DNA from: Chloroflexota bacterium
Lineage (GTDB): Bacteria; Chloroflexota; Dehalococcoidia; UBA1151; TMED-70
Length of the DNA stretch: 64,000 bases
Reading direction: 5' to 3'
Assembly (NCBI GenBank): GCA_002719425.1
Contig: PBHA01000004.1
Location: 180,877-244,876, forward strand
Both the position numbers and the translations under genes were made by a program. Every line of letters starts with the position of its first letter. Within the stretch, counting starts at the first letter, position 1. The notes under the pieces are model-generated. The model saw only the letters and a program-made list of their open reading frames with translations, ran no database searches and had not been told where the DNA came from. Positions 52,324 through 61,943 of the stretch are shown piece after piece.

Positions 52324-53865
52324 CTATTCCCATAAATCTATAATTCTTTCTGCAATAAGCATTACAGTAGCATTTGTATTTGCCCTAATACAATCAGGCA
52401 TAATTGACGCATCAACTACCTTTAAGTTTTCTGCACCAATAACTGAACCTGTTTGATCAACTACAGCTAACGGATCGTTACCCATTTTACAGGTTCCACT
52501 ACTATGGTGCCCTGTAACCATCTTTCCATGCAACCATTTTTTTAGTAGTTTATCATCTTTTCTTATATCAATATTAGGATGAATCATATCTCCTACATAT
52601 TTTTGAAATTCATTATGATCTCCAATTTCTTCTAATATATTTATTCCTTCAATAAATCTATTAACATCATTTTCAGTATCTAAATAATTATAAAAAAGTC
52701 TTGGATAATCTGTGGGATCTTGGTCATTCAGAAAAATCTCTCCTGAACTTTCTTCTAAGTTCAGTGTTAAGTTTGCTTTTATTCCATTTGGTACTTCTGG
52801 GTTTCCATTATTTTTTGTACTTGAGTTCATATAAACTATCATGTCATTTTTAAAGTTTGAATTTTTAGATGTATACCTTAAACTCATAGCTACTCTTGAA
52901 CAATTTGTAGTTGGATTTTGATAGTCAGATTTAGGTTCCCATCCAATGTAAGCCATTGGATGATCTCTTAGGTTTTTACCAACTCCTGGCAGGTCAATTA
53001 CTGGGTTTATTCCATGATTTATAAACTTATCAGGATCTCCAACACCAGAATTTAATAAGATCTTAGGCGATTCTATTGCTCCCGCACAAAGAATTATTTG
53101 TTCTGCATATATTTCAAATTGTTCTGATTTAGACTGTAATTCTAATCCAATAGCTTTTGTACCATCAAACAAAATTTTACTTACATATGTATTACTCTTA
53201 ATATTAAGATTTGGTCTATGCCTTATATCTGCAAGGTAAGTAAGTGATGTACTTTGCCTAACACCATCAATTTGATTAAAAGCTAAAGGCCCAACTCCAG
53301 TAGAGTCAGGTTTATTATGATCTGGGCATGAAGGAAATCCGTAATCAATACATGAATTATAGAAAGCTCTATGAATATCATCCCATTCATTTTCAGGTAC
53401 TCTTTTTACTTTTATATAACCATCTTGACCATGGTAATCATCTGAAAAATCTAAGTCGTTTTCAAACTTTTTAAAATATGGCAAAACTTTCTCAAAAGTC
53501 CATTCTTCATTTCCAAACTCCGCCCATCTATCATAATCATCTCTTACACCTCTTAACAATATCTGGGCATTAATAGAAGAAGAACCTCCAATTACTTTGC
53601 CTCTAGGTATTCTTATTTCTGGACCACCGTCTGTACTTTCTCCTCTATAAGACCAATTGTGAGGATCAGTGTCATATGATGCAGGGAGATCAAGATTTCC
53701 GTGTCCATAATATATATTTTCAGGAATTGACTCTTCATTACTATAATCATTTCCAGCTTCAATCAAAAGAATATTTCTATTTAAGTCATTTGAAAGTCTG
53801 TTTGCAAGTATCGATCCGGCAGAACCAGAACCAACTATTACCGTGTCATAAATATTTTTCATCAA
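52324..53865 (-). CDS. GMC-family FAD oxidoreductase (choline dehydrogenase-like)
   Basis: This 513-residue flavoenzyme has the N-terminal VIVGSGSAGSILANRLS, the GGSSSINAQ second GMC signature, and the C-terminal catalytic pair in HHSSGTCKMG and IRANTNATV. It oxidises alcohols to aldehydes. There is no signal peptide. It overlaps the GH105-like gene by 4 bases and precedes a thiamine-diphosphate enzyme, a pairing that would fit alcohol to aldehyde/oxoacid breakdown. Confidence 0.9.
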   Translation of the reverse strand: MMKNIYDTVIVGSGSAGSILANRLSNDLNRNILLIEAGNDYSNEESIPENIYYGHGNLDLPASYDTDPHNWSYRGESTDGGPEIRIPRGKVIGGSSSINAQILLRGVRDDYDRWAEFGNEEWTFEKVLPYFKKFENDLDFSDDYHGQDGYIKVKRVPENEWDDIHRAFYNSCIDYGFPSCPDHNKPDSTGVGPLAFNQIDGVRQSTSLTYLADIRHRPNLNIKSNTYVSKILFDGTKAIGLELQSKSEQFEIYAEQIILCAGAIESPKILLNSGVGDPDKFINHGINPVIDLPGVGKNLRDHPMAYIGWEPKSDYQNPTTNCSRVAMSLRYTSKNSNFKNDMIVYMNSSTKNNGNPEVPNGIKANLTLNLEESSGEIFLNDQDPTDYPRLFYNYLDTENDVNRFIEGINILEEIGDHNEFQKYVGDMIHPNIDIRKDDKLLKKWLHGKMVTGHHSSGTCKMGNDPLAVVDQTGSVIGAENLKVVDASIMPDCIRANTNATVMLIAERIIDLWE

Positions 53866-54830
53866 TCTTCCAATTCATATAGAGAAACCATAAACCATGC
53901 AGCAACAGAACCTCCTCTGTTATCAAATCCATTTTCTCTTTTTCTTATTAGATACTCATTAAGATTTTCCAAAGATCCAGTTCCTGTGCATGATTCATGA
54001 ACAACTCCTGTAATTTCTACATTCTTATCCACAAAATTCCATGCTTTTTCTAGATGTTCTTTATATTTATCAGATAAATATCCTAATTTTATTCCTGTAG
54101 CAATTGAGTATCCAATCATACAAGTTGAGGTAAGTTCTTCGTAAGATTCACTTTCATCAATTATTTGTCTCCATGCACCATTTTTAGTCTGAAATCTCAA
54201 AAGGGAATTAATGTGTAATTGGTGTTTTTCAATTATTTTTTTTCTATTGATTGAATCTTCTGGAAGATATTTTATTGCTTCTGTGGCACCATAAGTTGCA
54301 AATCCATTTCCTCTACCCCAAGTATAAGGTGCTATTTTTGAATGAATATAAATTCCATCATCTCTGTGTAATGGAGAGTTTAATATATGATTCGAAATAA
54401 AGTCTTCATATTTTTCATTTTTTGTATACTTGTAAGCTCTACCTAATAACGCAGAAACAAAAAATTGATCCTCGACTTGAATGTTTGGATCTAAAATAGG
54501 ATTTTCTTTGTCTAAAAATTTATCAGCCTGATCTATGATTGGTTTATTTAGTTGTTCATCACCATTTATTTCATACAAATCATCAAGCCATAAAATTCCA
54601 GCTCTATTATCATTTCTCCAATCAGATTCTTCATCTCTAATTCTTGAATTAATAAGTTGATTATAAAACTCCGTAGCAAAATCTTTACCCGCAGTAAAAA
54701 AACCTAATTTTTCTAGCCTTAATCTCGCTGATAAACCAACACCTTGAGTATATACAACAGTATCAGTTAAGCTTCCATAATATTGGCCTAAAGTTATGGC
54801 TTTATCTAATAAAACAACTTTGTCAATCAT
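53862..54830 (-). CDS. GH105/GH88-like unsaturated glucuronyl/rhamnogalacturonyl hydrolase
   Basis: This 322-residue protein looks like a six-hairpin hydrolase: WLDDLYEING, EDQFFVSALLGRA with Asp121, the active-site segment WGRGNGF (171-177), GAWRQIID and GTGSLEN near the C-terminus, all typical of GH105 (YteR type) and GH88. Such enzymes remove unsaturated uronic acid ends from polysaccharide fragments. No signal peptide is present, so it would act on imported oligomers. It overlaps neighbours on both sides by 4 bases. Confidence 0.8.
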   Translation of the reverse strand: MIDKVVLLDKAITLGQYYGSLTDTVVYTQGVGLSARLRLEKLGFFTAGKDFATEFYNQLINSRIRDEESDWRNDNRAGILWLDDLYEINGDEQLNKPIIDQADKFLDKENPILDPNIQVEDQFFVSALLGRAYKYTKNEKYEDFISNHILNSPLHRDDGIYIHSKIAPYTWGRGNGFATYGATEAIKYLPEDSINRKKIIEKHQLHINSLLRFQTKNGAWRQIIDESESYEELTSTCMIGYSIATGIKLGYLSDKYKEHLEKAWNFVDKNVEITGVVHESCTGTGSLENLNEYLIRKRENGFDNRGGSVAAWFMVSLYELED

Positions 54831-55237
54831 TGTTCATCCTTTAATTTTTCATCACAAAATTTAATAACCTCTCCAGATAATTCTTTTGCTTTCTCAGAAT
54901 CTTCTTTAGTAAATATCTCATAGGGAGCCCCACTTAATGAAAATGTTGGATAACGAGTAGAATATAGGTATTTATCTAGTATAGGTCCGTATGATTTCAA
55001 GAAATCAAAGGTTGGGTCAATAGCTATACAATCTTCAGCTAAATCTGAGATTGAAGAACCCCAAACTTTATCAGTTCCTTTTAATACAAGATAAGACACT
55101 ATTGCTTTTTCTGCAGCCTGTTGAAACATAAAGCATGAGTAAGAAAATTCTGTATCAATTAATTTTTGAGCTAGATCAAAATCATATTTTGATTGATTTT
55201 TCCATCTATTTGATTCAACTTTATTAATTTCCATCAT
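54827..55237 (-). CDS. HEPN-domain protein
   Basis: This 136-residue helical protein carries the HEPN pattern: KYDFDLAQKLID, then YSCFMFQQAAEKAIVSYLVLKG. The later region, where an active HEPN RNase has a His (Arg-x4-6-His), reads GSSISDLA and lacks it, so nuclease activity is doubtful. Such proteins pair with small nucleotidyltransferases, either as toxin-antitoxin modules or as a split kanamycin-nucleotidyltransferase-like unit. The partner lies one base upstream. Confidence 0.8.
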   Translation of the reverse strand: MMEINKVESNRWKNQSKYDFDLAQKLIDTEFSYSCFMFQQAAEKAIVSYLVLKGTDKVWGSSISDLAEDCIAIDPTFDFLKSYGPILDKYLYSTRYPTFSLSGAPYEIFTKEDSEKAKELSGEVIKFCDEKLKDEQ

Positions 55238-55238
55238 G

Positions 55239-55598
55239 TTATCCTAGGACTTTGTCATCATCTTGAAAAATTATTTCAATAGAATTTTTTATCTTATTTA
55301 TAACATAATTTTTAGAAGAAAGTTCTTTGAATTCATCTGGAGTGTAAACAAAAAATCTTGTATGCACAGAAGGTCTAAGATGAGTAATCCAAAATTCATC
55401 TCTATTAAAAAACTCTTCTTCGGTTTCTTGAATTATTAATAGATCTAAAGGTGTATCTGGCTTAATTCTATTCAATGTAAAATCACCAAATACTGCTAAA
55501 GATTTTGCGCCTAATTGCTTAGATTCGTATGAAAACTTTGATAGTTCTTTTTCTAAGCAATTCTTTCTATGGTTTGCAAACCCAATTACAATTGGCAC
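55239..55598 (-). CDS. Minimal nucleotidyltransferase-fold protein, degenerate (HEPN partner)
   Basis: This 119-residue protein matches the MNT fold partner of HEPN proteins, with GAKSLAVFGDFTL and KPDTPLDLLII. The usual catalytic GS is Gly-Asp, and the first Asp of the D-x-D pair is Pro, leaving only one acidic residue, so nucleotidyl transfer is unlikely. The pair may serve binding or regulation instead. It is embedded in a metabolic operon, 8 bases after the NHL gene. Confidence 0.65.
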   Translation of the reverse strand: MPIVIGFANHRKNCLEKELSKFSYESKQLGAKSLAVFGDFTLNRIKPDTPLDLLIIQETEEEFFNRDEFWITHLRPSVHTRFFVYTPDEFKELSSKNYVINKIKNSIEIIFQDDDKVLG

Positions 55599-55606
55599 CT
55601 TATTTC

Positions 55607-56680
55607 CTATACGTTGTAGAGAGTAGGATGATTAGGTTCTTCAAATATTTCATCCTTGGTTAAAGGATAACTTTCTTTTTCATACACCTGAATTCTATGA
55701 CAACCAAAGTCTGGAATATAAATTAAGTTCCCATAAGTTCTTACTGTAGATGGAGATCTTAATTTTCTCCATATTTCTCTATTAGACATTTCTCTTAGTC
55801 TTAGAACTCTTGGACTAGACATGATATATGTTTTTCCAATTTTAGATAAAGTAGCATCACCCGTGAACTGAGTTACGTACTTCCCATCTCTATCATAAAC
55901 AACAACTCTATCGTTATCTCTATCGGCTACATATATATCACCATCATCATCAATACTCAGGCCAGCAGGTCCACTAAGCTGGGTATAATCTTGACCTAAC
56001 GAATTAGGAATATCACCGAAGGAACTAATATAATTTCCATTTGAATCATATATATTTATTCTGTTATTTCTCCAATCAGACACAAGAATTTCTTCTTTAT
56101 GATTTACTGCTATACCCCAAGGCATATTAAGTGCGCCTTCACCATCTCCAGAGATAATTGTTTTGATAAATTTTCCATCTCTAGAAAACTTTTGAACTCT
56201 ATTATTTCCAGTATCAACTACTAAAATATTTTCATCAGAGTCGAATGCAATACCTGATGGAGAATCAAGTTGCCCATCGCCAGATCCATATTCACCTATT
56301 TTTTGAGTTTTTGTACTAGATTCTTGAGCTTCAGCAGTCTGTCCTATAGGTACATATCCCTTTTCACCGTCATCTACTAAAGAATGTACACAATGATCTC
56401 CTTCATCACTGACAAACAGTCTACCTTCACTATCTTGTATCATTTGCACTGGCCATTTGAAGTTTCCAAAAACATCTAAGTCTTCATCTTTCCAGTTGAT
56501 TCTTCTTATGTTGCCTCCTGAACCATCTGCTCTTATCAATACATATAAGACATCTTTTGCTTCAACCATGTCCATGCAATAAGTTGTAACTCTTCGCATT
56601 CCTAGAGTTTCTTTATATTTATAACCACCTCTTAGAATCGCATATGGCGGTTGCTTGATTTTATCCTTTTGTTGTGTCAT
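55607..56680 (-). CDS. NHL-repeat beta-propeller protein
   Basis: This 357-residue protein contains about five to six NHL-type repeats with the recurring pattern GIAVNHKEEILVSDWRNNRI, so it folds as a beta-propeller. There is no signal peptide or membrane anchor, unusual for this family, which is often secreted. It may bind proteins or sugars; no enzymatic function is assignable. It is co-transcribed with DUF1501 and DUF1800 genes. Confidence 0.85.
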   Translation of the reverse strand: MTQQKDKIKQPPYAILRGGYKYKETLGMRRVTTYCMDMVEAKDVLYVLIRADGSGGNIRRINWKDEDLDVFGNFKWPVQMIQDSEGRLFVSDEGDHCVHSLVDDGEKGYVPIGQTAEAQESSTKTQKIGEYGSGDGQLDSPSGIAFDSDENILVVDTGNNRVQKFSRDGKFIKTIISGDGEGALNMPWGIAVNHKEEILVSDWRNNRINIYDSNGNYISSFGDIPNSLGQDYTQLSGPAGLSIDDDGDIYVADRDNDRVVVYDRDGKYVTQFTGDATLSKIGKTYIMSSPRVLRLREMSNREIWRKLRSPSTVRTYGNLIYIPDFGCHRIQVYEKESYPLTKDEIFEEPNHPTLYNV

Positions 56681-56692
56681 AACTTCCTCTAT

Positions 56693-57856
56693 CTATTTGA
56701 ATGGACTTAGTTGTTCAAAGTTTCCTAAAACTATTTCAGTTGGATCAAGACCTAAATGTTGTTCCAATAAAGTTCCATAAACACCTCTATAATCAAACGT
56801 ATGTTTAAGGTCTTCTCCATTTAACCACTCACTTGGATCAATTGAAGGATATTCCGAATATAACCCTCCATTAACTCTGTCACCAATTATAAAGGCTCCT
56901 CCACCTGAACCATGATCAGTGCCTGATCCATTATCTTTCATTCTTCTTCCAAATTCTGAGAATACAAGTACTACAATTTCTTCAGATGCGTTATGTTCTT
57001 CTAAATCAGCCATGAAATCCTTAATTGCTTGAGACAATTCTCCCATTAGCCTATCGTGTGCTGGCATTTCTTGAGCATGGTGATCATATCCTCCATGTTG
57101 AGTATAAAATACTCTTGTGCCTAATCCTGCAGTATGTACCCTAACAACATCTCTTAAGGCTTTAGCAATAGAATTGTCTGCATATTCAACAGATGATTTG
57201 TATTTAGATGGAACGTCTTTTAACATATCAGCACCTTGTAGTACTCCAGATCCTGTATTAGCAAGATAATTCATCACAACACCTGACTCATGTCTACCAC
57301 CCATCCATTCATCTGCTGGAGTATACATTCTAGAAAAGACTTCAAGGTTTGCCATTCGTTGTGTATTATCTTCAATAGAAGTCATTAGACCATAATTATC
57401 AAGATTATCTACACTTGTGGCAATTACTCCAGGAGCTGCAAGAGCTCTTGGTAGACCTTTACCAAAACTTACTGCAGTTAATGGATTTGATGAATTGGGG
57501 TCAATTTCTCTAATAACTTTTGCTAACCAACCTTCTGTTGCTACAGCATTTGGTTCACAGGTGTGCCAAATATCCATAGCTCTAAAATGGGATCTTGAAG
57601 AATTTTCATATCCTATTCCTTGTACAATAGCCATTTTTCCTTGGTTATATATTTCTCTAAAAGGTTCAGCATTAGGATGAAAAGCAAGTTCATCTGTAAA
57701 AGGAAGCGATTCACCCTCTTTATGCCCTACATATGATCTAACATCGTAATAAATACCGTTAGTGAAAGGAATAACTGTATTAAGAAAGTCATTTCCTCCT
57801 GATAGTTGTACTACAACTAAAACAGGATCTTTTTTTGTTTTTTTCTCTGCTACCAT
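56693..57856 (-). CDS. DUF1501 protein (alkaline-phosphatase/sulfatase-like fold)
   Basis: This 387-residue protein opens VVVQLSGGNDFLNT and continues with AFHPNAEPF, YENSSRSHFRAMDIWHTCEP and the late SEFGRRMKDNGSGTDHGSGG, the markers of DUF1501. Most relatives have a Tat signal; here the N-terminus is short and charged (MVAEKKTKKDP), so it appears cytoplasmic. It is always paired with DUF1800 in related genomes, and the two genes are 10 bases apart. Function unknown. Confidence 0.88.
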   Translation of the reverse strand: MVAEKKTKKDPVLVVVQLSGGNDFLNTVIPFTNGIYYDVRSYVGHKEGESLPFTDELAFHPNAEPFREIYNQGKMAIVQGIGYENSSRSHFRAMDIWHTCEPNAVATEGWLAKVIREIDPNSSNPLTAVSFGKGLPRALAAPGVIATSVDNLDNYGLMTSIEDNTQRMANLEVFSRMYTPADEWMGGRHESGVVMNYLANTGSGVLQGADMLKDVPSKYKSSVEYADNSIAKALRDVVRVHTAGLGTRVFYTQHGGYDHHAQEMPAHDRLMGELSQAIKDFMADLEEHNASEEIVVLVFSEFGRRMKDNGSGTDHGSGGGAFIIGDRVNGGLYSEYPSIDPSEWLNGEDLKHTFDYRGVYGTLLEQHLGLDPTEIVLGNFEQLSPFK

Positions 57857-57866
57857 TTAATTCTCC

Positions 57867-59264
57867 TTATGCTAATTGAAATTCTGGAGATGAAACTAAT
57901 AAAGTGTATAGTTGAACAACTTTATTTCGCACATCTTCATTATCATTATTTTTTCCTACTGCAGGTCCTTTTGATGCTATCTCTAATAATTGATCAAAAG
58001 TTTGTTCACTTACTTCAAGATATCCTGCATTTTTAAGTACTTCATTTACTAATTGTTCTGATGAAAGTTCATTATCGTTATTAACTAAAGAATCTACTAA
58101 ATATTTCGAACCTGAATTATTCATATCACTTATAAGACCTACAGCATAATTGATTCTTTCTGTTAGAGATCCACCATCTATCCATTCTTTACCAGTATGC
58201 CAACCTTCAACTGTTGGAGGATCCAACAATGTTTGACCCATTACTGTACTTAAACCATGTAATCCAGCAAGTCTTTCATCTTTTGGACCTACTTCAGAAG
58301 TCAATTTGAGAGCTCCTGCAATAAATTCTGCAGGACATTTAACTCTTTTGAACATTGAATTTTTGAAAAAATCTGATTTGAACATTGCTCTCATAACTTC
58401 TTTCATATCGGCGTCAGATTCCATAAATGTTGAAACTAGTATATTCATAGCTTCTTGATCTTTAGGAGGTTCTATACTCCATGCAGGTATTTGTGGTTCA
58501 TCTGCTACAAAAAAGTTATACAAATGTCTAGAAATAAATTTAGCACATGCTTCAGTTTTAACTATAATTTCAACAATATCTTCTCCATTAAAATTACCTT
58601 TATTACCTAAAAATTCTTTTTCTCCAAAATCATGATCTTTTTCGTCAAAAATAAATTGAGATTTAAAATGACCATATGGGTAAAGTGGAATTGGTTGCTC
58701 AAAAGTCCAACCAGTGAAGGCTCTAGATGCTTCCTTGATATCATCTTCTGAATAGTTGCCTATTCCCATTGAAAATAATTCAAGTAATTCCCTACCAAAG
58801 TTTTCGTTAATATTTTTTCCATGATTTTCACAGTTATCTAACCAAAAAATCATAGCTGGGTCTGCAGCTAAATCGGTTAATAGTACTCGAAGGTTCAATA
58901 AACAATTTTTTCTGAGCATAGCTATATGATCAATCATTGTTGGTCCTTGTTCACTTTTAGTCCAACCTGTAGCAAATACATGATGCCAAAACAAAGTCAT
59001 CTTTTCTTGTAATGGTTTCTTTGAATTGATCATTCTATAGAACCATTTAGTATTATCCATACCGAAATTATCAGTAGATTGAAGCTGTGGATAGTAACGA
59101 GATAATATATCTTCATCTGGCAAATCACCAACATTTTCTATCTCAACTAAATCGTCAACTATAGTGTCATAATCCTTTTTTGAGAGTTCTTCAAGAAGCT
59201 CTGGAGTAGAACCAAAGCCGGCTCTTCTGTACAAATGTGCAATTAACGCTTTATCTGTTCCCAT
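57867..59264 (-). CDS. DUF1800 protein
   Basis: This 465-residue protein has the DUF1800 markers HLYRRAGFGSTPELL, FWHHVFATG, GRELLELFSMGIGNYSE and GWTFE. It is soluble, without a signal peptide. DUF1800 and DUF1501 proteins are thought to act together, but their reaction is not known. An AGAGG site precedes the ATG at 59264. Confidence 0.9.
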   Translation of the reverse strand: MGTDKALIAHLYRRAGFGSTPELLEELSKKDYDTIVDDLVEIENVGDLPDEDILSRYYPQLQSTDNFGMDNTKWFYRMINSKKPLQEKMTLFWHHVFATGWTKSEQGPTMIDHIAMLRKNCLLNLRVLLTDLAADPAMIFWLDNCENHGKNINENFGRELLELFSMGIGNYSEDDIKEASRAFTGWTFEQPIPLYPYGHFKSQFIFDEKDHDFGEKEFLGNKGNFNGEDIVEIIVKTEACAKFISRHLYNFFVADEPQIPAWSIEPPKDQEAMNILVSTFMESDADMKEVMRAMFKSDFFKNSMFKRVKCPAEFIAGALKLTSEVGPKDERLAGLHGLSTVMGQTLLDPPTVEGWHTGKEWIDGGSLTERINYAVGLISDMNNSGSKYLVDSLVNNDNELSSEQLVNEVLKNAGYLEVSEQTFDQLLEIASKGPAVGKNNDNEDVRNKVVQLYTLLVSSPEFQLA

Positions 59265-59292
59265 AATTTCCTCTATAAATTCATAATTTTAA

Positions 59293-59325
59293 ATTATAGA
59301 TATACCCAAATTGAGTATTTTTCAA
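59293..59325 (-). promoter_or_regulatory. Candidate promoter of the DUF1800-DUF1501-NHL operon
   Basis: On the minus strand TATAAT (59293-59298) lies about 30 bases before the DUF1800 start. A TTGAAA hexamer at 59320-59325 is 21 bases upstream of it, longer than ideal, although it is 17 bases from an overlapping TATCTA. The 89-base gap separates this operon from the 2-hydroxyacid dehydrogenase gene. Confidence 0.4.
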
Positions 59326-59353
59326 CTTAAATCAAAGGATAAAAAACAATTTT

Positions 59354-60433
59354 TTACATAAAGTCAAAATCAGTTACAGGGTCAGGAATGTTATCCCATT
59401 TACTGGACCCCTTGGTTCTCATGATTGTTATAACTCTTTTAACATCTGGATTAGCTAATCCCCATAATTTTTCCCCTGCAAGTACATTTACAGCATTTTG
59501 AGCCCATCTTTTTGATCCTTCAGAAGCAGTAAAATTTGAACCCCCTGCATAATGCGGAGTAATAAACAAATTATCTGTTTTCAGTAAAGGAGACTCAGCA
59601 TCAAGTGGTTCAATTTCAGTTACATCTATTCCGGCTGAATAAATAATATTATTATTTAAAGCATGGGCTAAATCAGATTCATTAACAATTGGTCCTCTTG
59701 CACAATTTATGAAGATTACATTTTCTTTCATTTTTGAAAATGCATCCAAATTAAATGCATGATTATTTTCGGCTGTTGCTGGAGAGTGGACAGTTATAAT
59801 ATCACTTTCAGTAATGAGCTCTTCAAATGATACAAGTTTTACTCCGTACAAATCAGCAACAGATTGAGGAATATAAGGGTCATGAGCAATAATTTTTTCA
59901 GGACCAAAACCCTTAATTCTATTAGAAAATGCTCTACCTATATTTCCAAAACCATAAATACCTACAGTTGTACCAGCAATTCTTCTTAGTCTGTTTCTTG
60001 CTGCCATTAATTTTGAAGGATCATCAGACCATGCTCCCTCCTTAGTATATTTATTTAATTCTGGTACTTGTCTAGTTATAGTAAGTAACATTGCCATAGC
60101 ATGATCTGCTACTTCAGAAGTATTTATACCTGGTGTATTTGTTACGCATATACCTAATTCAGTAGCAGCATCAAGATCTATAGAATCAACTCCAACTCCA
60201 GATCTACCAACCATTTTTAAGTTAGGTAGACTTTCTAAAACTTTTCTTGTTGTATGTGGAACAGTTCCAACTAACATAACATCTGCATCTTTACCTGCAG
60301 CAATTAAATCATTTTCATTTGCACACGCAACAACTTCAACATCTAATCCAGCTTCATTTAGTACATCTAACATAGTTTGAGGAGGTCCACTTCTTCCCGC
60401 TGTACTTTGTGTAATTACTACTTTATGTGGCAT
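59354..60433 (-). CDS. D-2-hydroxyacid dehydrogenase, SerA-like
   Basis: This 359-residue protein has the NAD motif IYGFGNIGRAF, catalytic segments NCARGPIVNE and TPHYAGG. It lacks an ACT domain and carries an N-terminal ITQSTAGRSG extension. An AGGAG site precedes the ATG. It is the third SerA-type enzyme of the window, divergent from the amidase gene. Substrate unknown; phosphoglycerate and glycerate/hydroxypyruvate are common choices in the family. Confidence 0.88.
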   Translation of the reverse strand: MPHKVVITQSTAGRSGPPQTMLDVLNEAGLDVEVVACANENDLIAAGKDADVMLVGTVPHTTRKVLESLPNLKMVGRSGVGVDSIDLDAATELGICVTNTPGINTSEVADHAMAMLLTITRQVPELNKYTKEGAWSDDPSKLMAARNRLRRIAGTTVGIYGFGNIGRAFSNRIKGFGPEKIIAHDPYIPQSVADLYGVKLVSFEELITESDIITVHSPATAENNHAFNLDAFSKMKENVIFINCARGPIVNESDLAHALNNNIIYSAGIDVTEIEPLDAESPLLKTDNLFITPHYAGGSNFTASEGSKRWAQNAVNVLAGEKLWGLANPDVKRVITIMRTKGSSKWDNIPDPVTDFDFM

Positions 60434-60503
60434 TTTTTACTCCTATATCGATTTTTTAGTAATATTATAGAAAAACAGTATACAGCAGATAGAAAAAAAA
60501 ATA

Positions 60504-61943
60504 ATGAGTAAAAATAATTTTGGATATAAATCAATAAGAGAAATACATAATTTATATATTTCAAAGGAAGTTTCTCCAGTTGAAGTAATAGAAGAAACCT
60601 TAGAAAATATTGAATCTTTAAACAATACATTAAATGCGTTTGTAACTATTACTGATGAATATGCTCTAAAAAAAGCAAAAGAAGCCGAAAAAAAGATTTT
60701 ATCTGGAGAAGAATTAAATCTACTAACAGGAATTCCAATTCCAATAAAAGATGTTGAACCAATGAAGGACTTTAGATGCACATTTGGTTCATTACCAAGA
60801 GATGGAATTGCCACAGAAGATTCTATGGTAGTTAGAAGAGTCAAAGAGTCAGATGGAATTATTATTGGTAAGACAAATACTCCCGAGTATGGTCAAGCAG
60901 CTACATCAGATAATAGAGTTTTTGGTTCAACTTACAATCCATGGAATGAAAAAAATACATCAGGAGGTTCTTCAGGAGGATCTGCAGCTTCAGTCGCTGC
61001 AGGAATAACTTCTATAAGCCAAGGCGGTGATGGAGGAGGTTCAATCAGAATTCCTGCTTCATTCTGTGGAGTTTTTGGAATAAAACCTACCCAAGGAAGA
61101 ATCCCTAGAATTGTAAACGGATCAGTTAAATATAACGTTGTTAATAACGCATTATCAGGTCCCATTACAAGACATGTTGAAGATTCAGCAATTTTATTAG
61201 AAGCATTGTCAGGATATTCATCTGAGGGTGAGTACATTACTATAAATGAATCTATATTAGATCTGTCAAGGATCACAAAAAAAACAAACTTCAAGATTGG
61301 GTTTAGCAAGACTATAGGTGGTGCAAGATTAGATAAAGATATATCAGAATCAATAAACAATGCAATGATTAATTTCGATAAAGAATATGATTCAAAAATA
61401 GATGAAATAGACTTTTATCCAGAATCAATTGAAGAAATATATAATATATTTTTTGATTTCTTTTGCACCAAAGGGTATGCAAGTGATCCTGAACTTATTG
61501 ATAACCCAGAAATCAAATCACAAGCTACTGACTATCTTATAAGGAATTGGGAACACGGTAAAAAAGTAACAGGTAGTAGACTTTTTGAATGTTACAACAA
61601 GATCGGGTACTACAGAGATTATTTAAACAATTTCTTTAAAAATTATGATTTTCTTATAACTCCTACGATGGCAACTACAGCTTTTGAAGTAAATAAACAT
61701 CCTCAAAAAGTTGGTGGTGAAAATGTTAATGATGAGTTATGGGATTTTACGCCATTTACATATTATTTTAACCTTACGGGAAATCCTGCTGCTACCGTTC
61801 CAATTGGTTTTGATAAAAACATGTTACCTATAGGTTTACAGATTATAGGAGATATGGGTAAAGAATTTGAAGTTTTACAAATATCTAAATTATTTGAAGA
61901 TTTATTTAAGTGGAACGAATTAAAAGCAAAAATCTCAGTTTAA
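60504..61943 (+). CDS. Amidase-signature family hydrolase
   Basis: This 479-residue enzyme shows the amidase signature with the Ser-cisSer-Lys triad: Lys82 (PIKD), Ser157 (GGSSGGS) and Ser180 (GGGSIRIP). It hydrolyses an amide bond; GatA-type transamidation is unlikely because no gatB or gatC neighbour is visible. It is transcribed alone and overlaps the metallo-hydrolase stop codon by 4 bases. The open frame on the opposite strand within this gene is a shadow. Confidence 0.9.
   Translation: MSKNNFGYKSIREIHNLYISKEVSPVEVIEETLENIESLNNTLNAFVTITDEYALKKAKEAEKKILSGEELNLLTGIPIPIKDVEPMKDFRCTFGSLPRDGIATEDSMVVRRVKESDGIIIGKTNTPEYGQAATSDNRVFGSTYNPWNEKNTSGGSSGGSAASVAAGITSISQGGDGGGSIRIPASFCGVFGIKPTQGRIPRIVNGSVKYNVVNNALSGPITRHVEDSAILLEALSGYSSEGEYITINESILDLSRITKKTNFKIGFSKTIGGARLDKDISESINNAMINFDKEYDSKIDEIDFYPESIEEIYNIFFDFFCTKGYASDPELIDNPEIKSQATDYLIRNWEHGKKVTGSRLFECYNKIGYYRDYLNNFFKNYDFLITPTMATTAFEVNKHPQKVGGENVNDELWDFTPFTYYFNLTGNPAATVPIGFDKNMLPIGLQIIGDMGKEFEVLQISKLFEDLFKWNELKAKISV

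Noticed and set aside
54827..55598. Standard HepT-MntA toxin-antitoxin module
   Set aside because: Key catalytic residues of both partners are absent, so only the fold-level assignment is kept.
60443..61360. Minus-strand open frames under the amidase gene
   Set aside because: The plus-strand amidase has a complete catalytic triad, so the opposite frames are shadows of its codon use.
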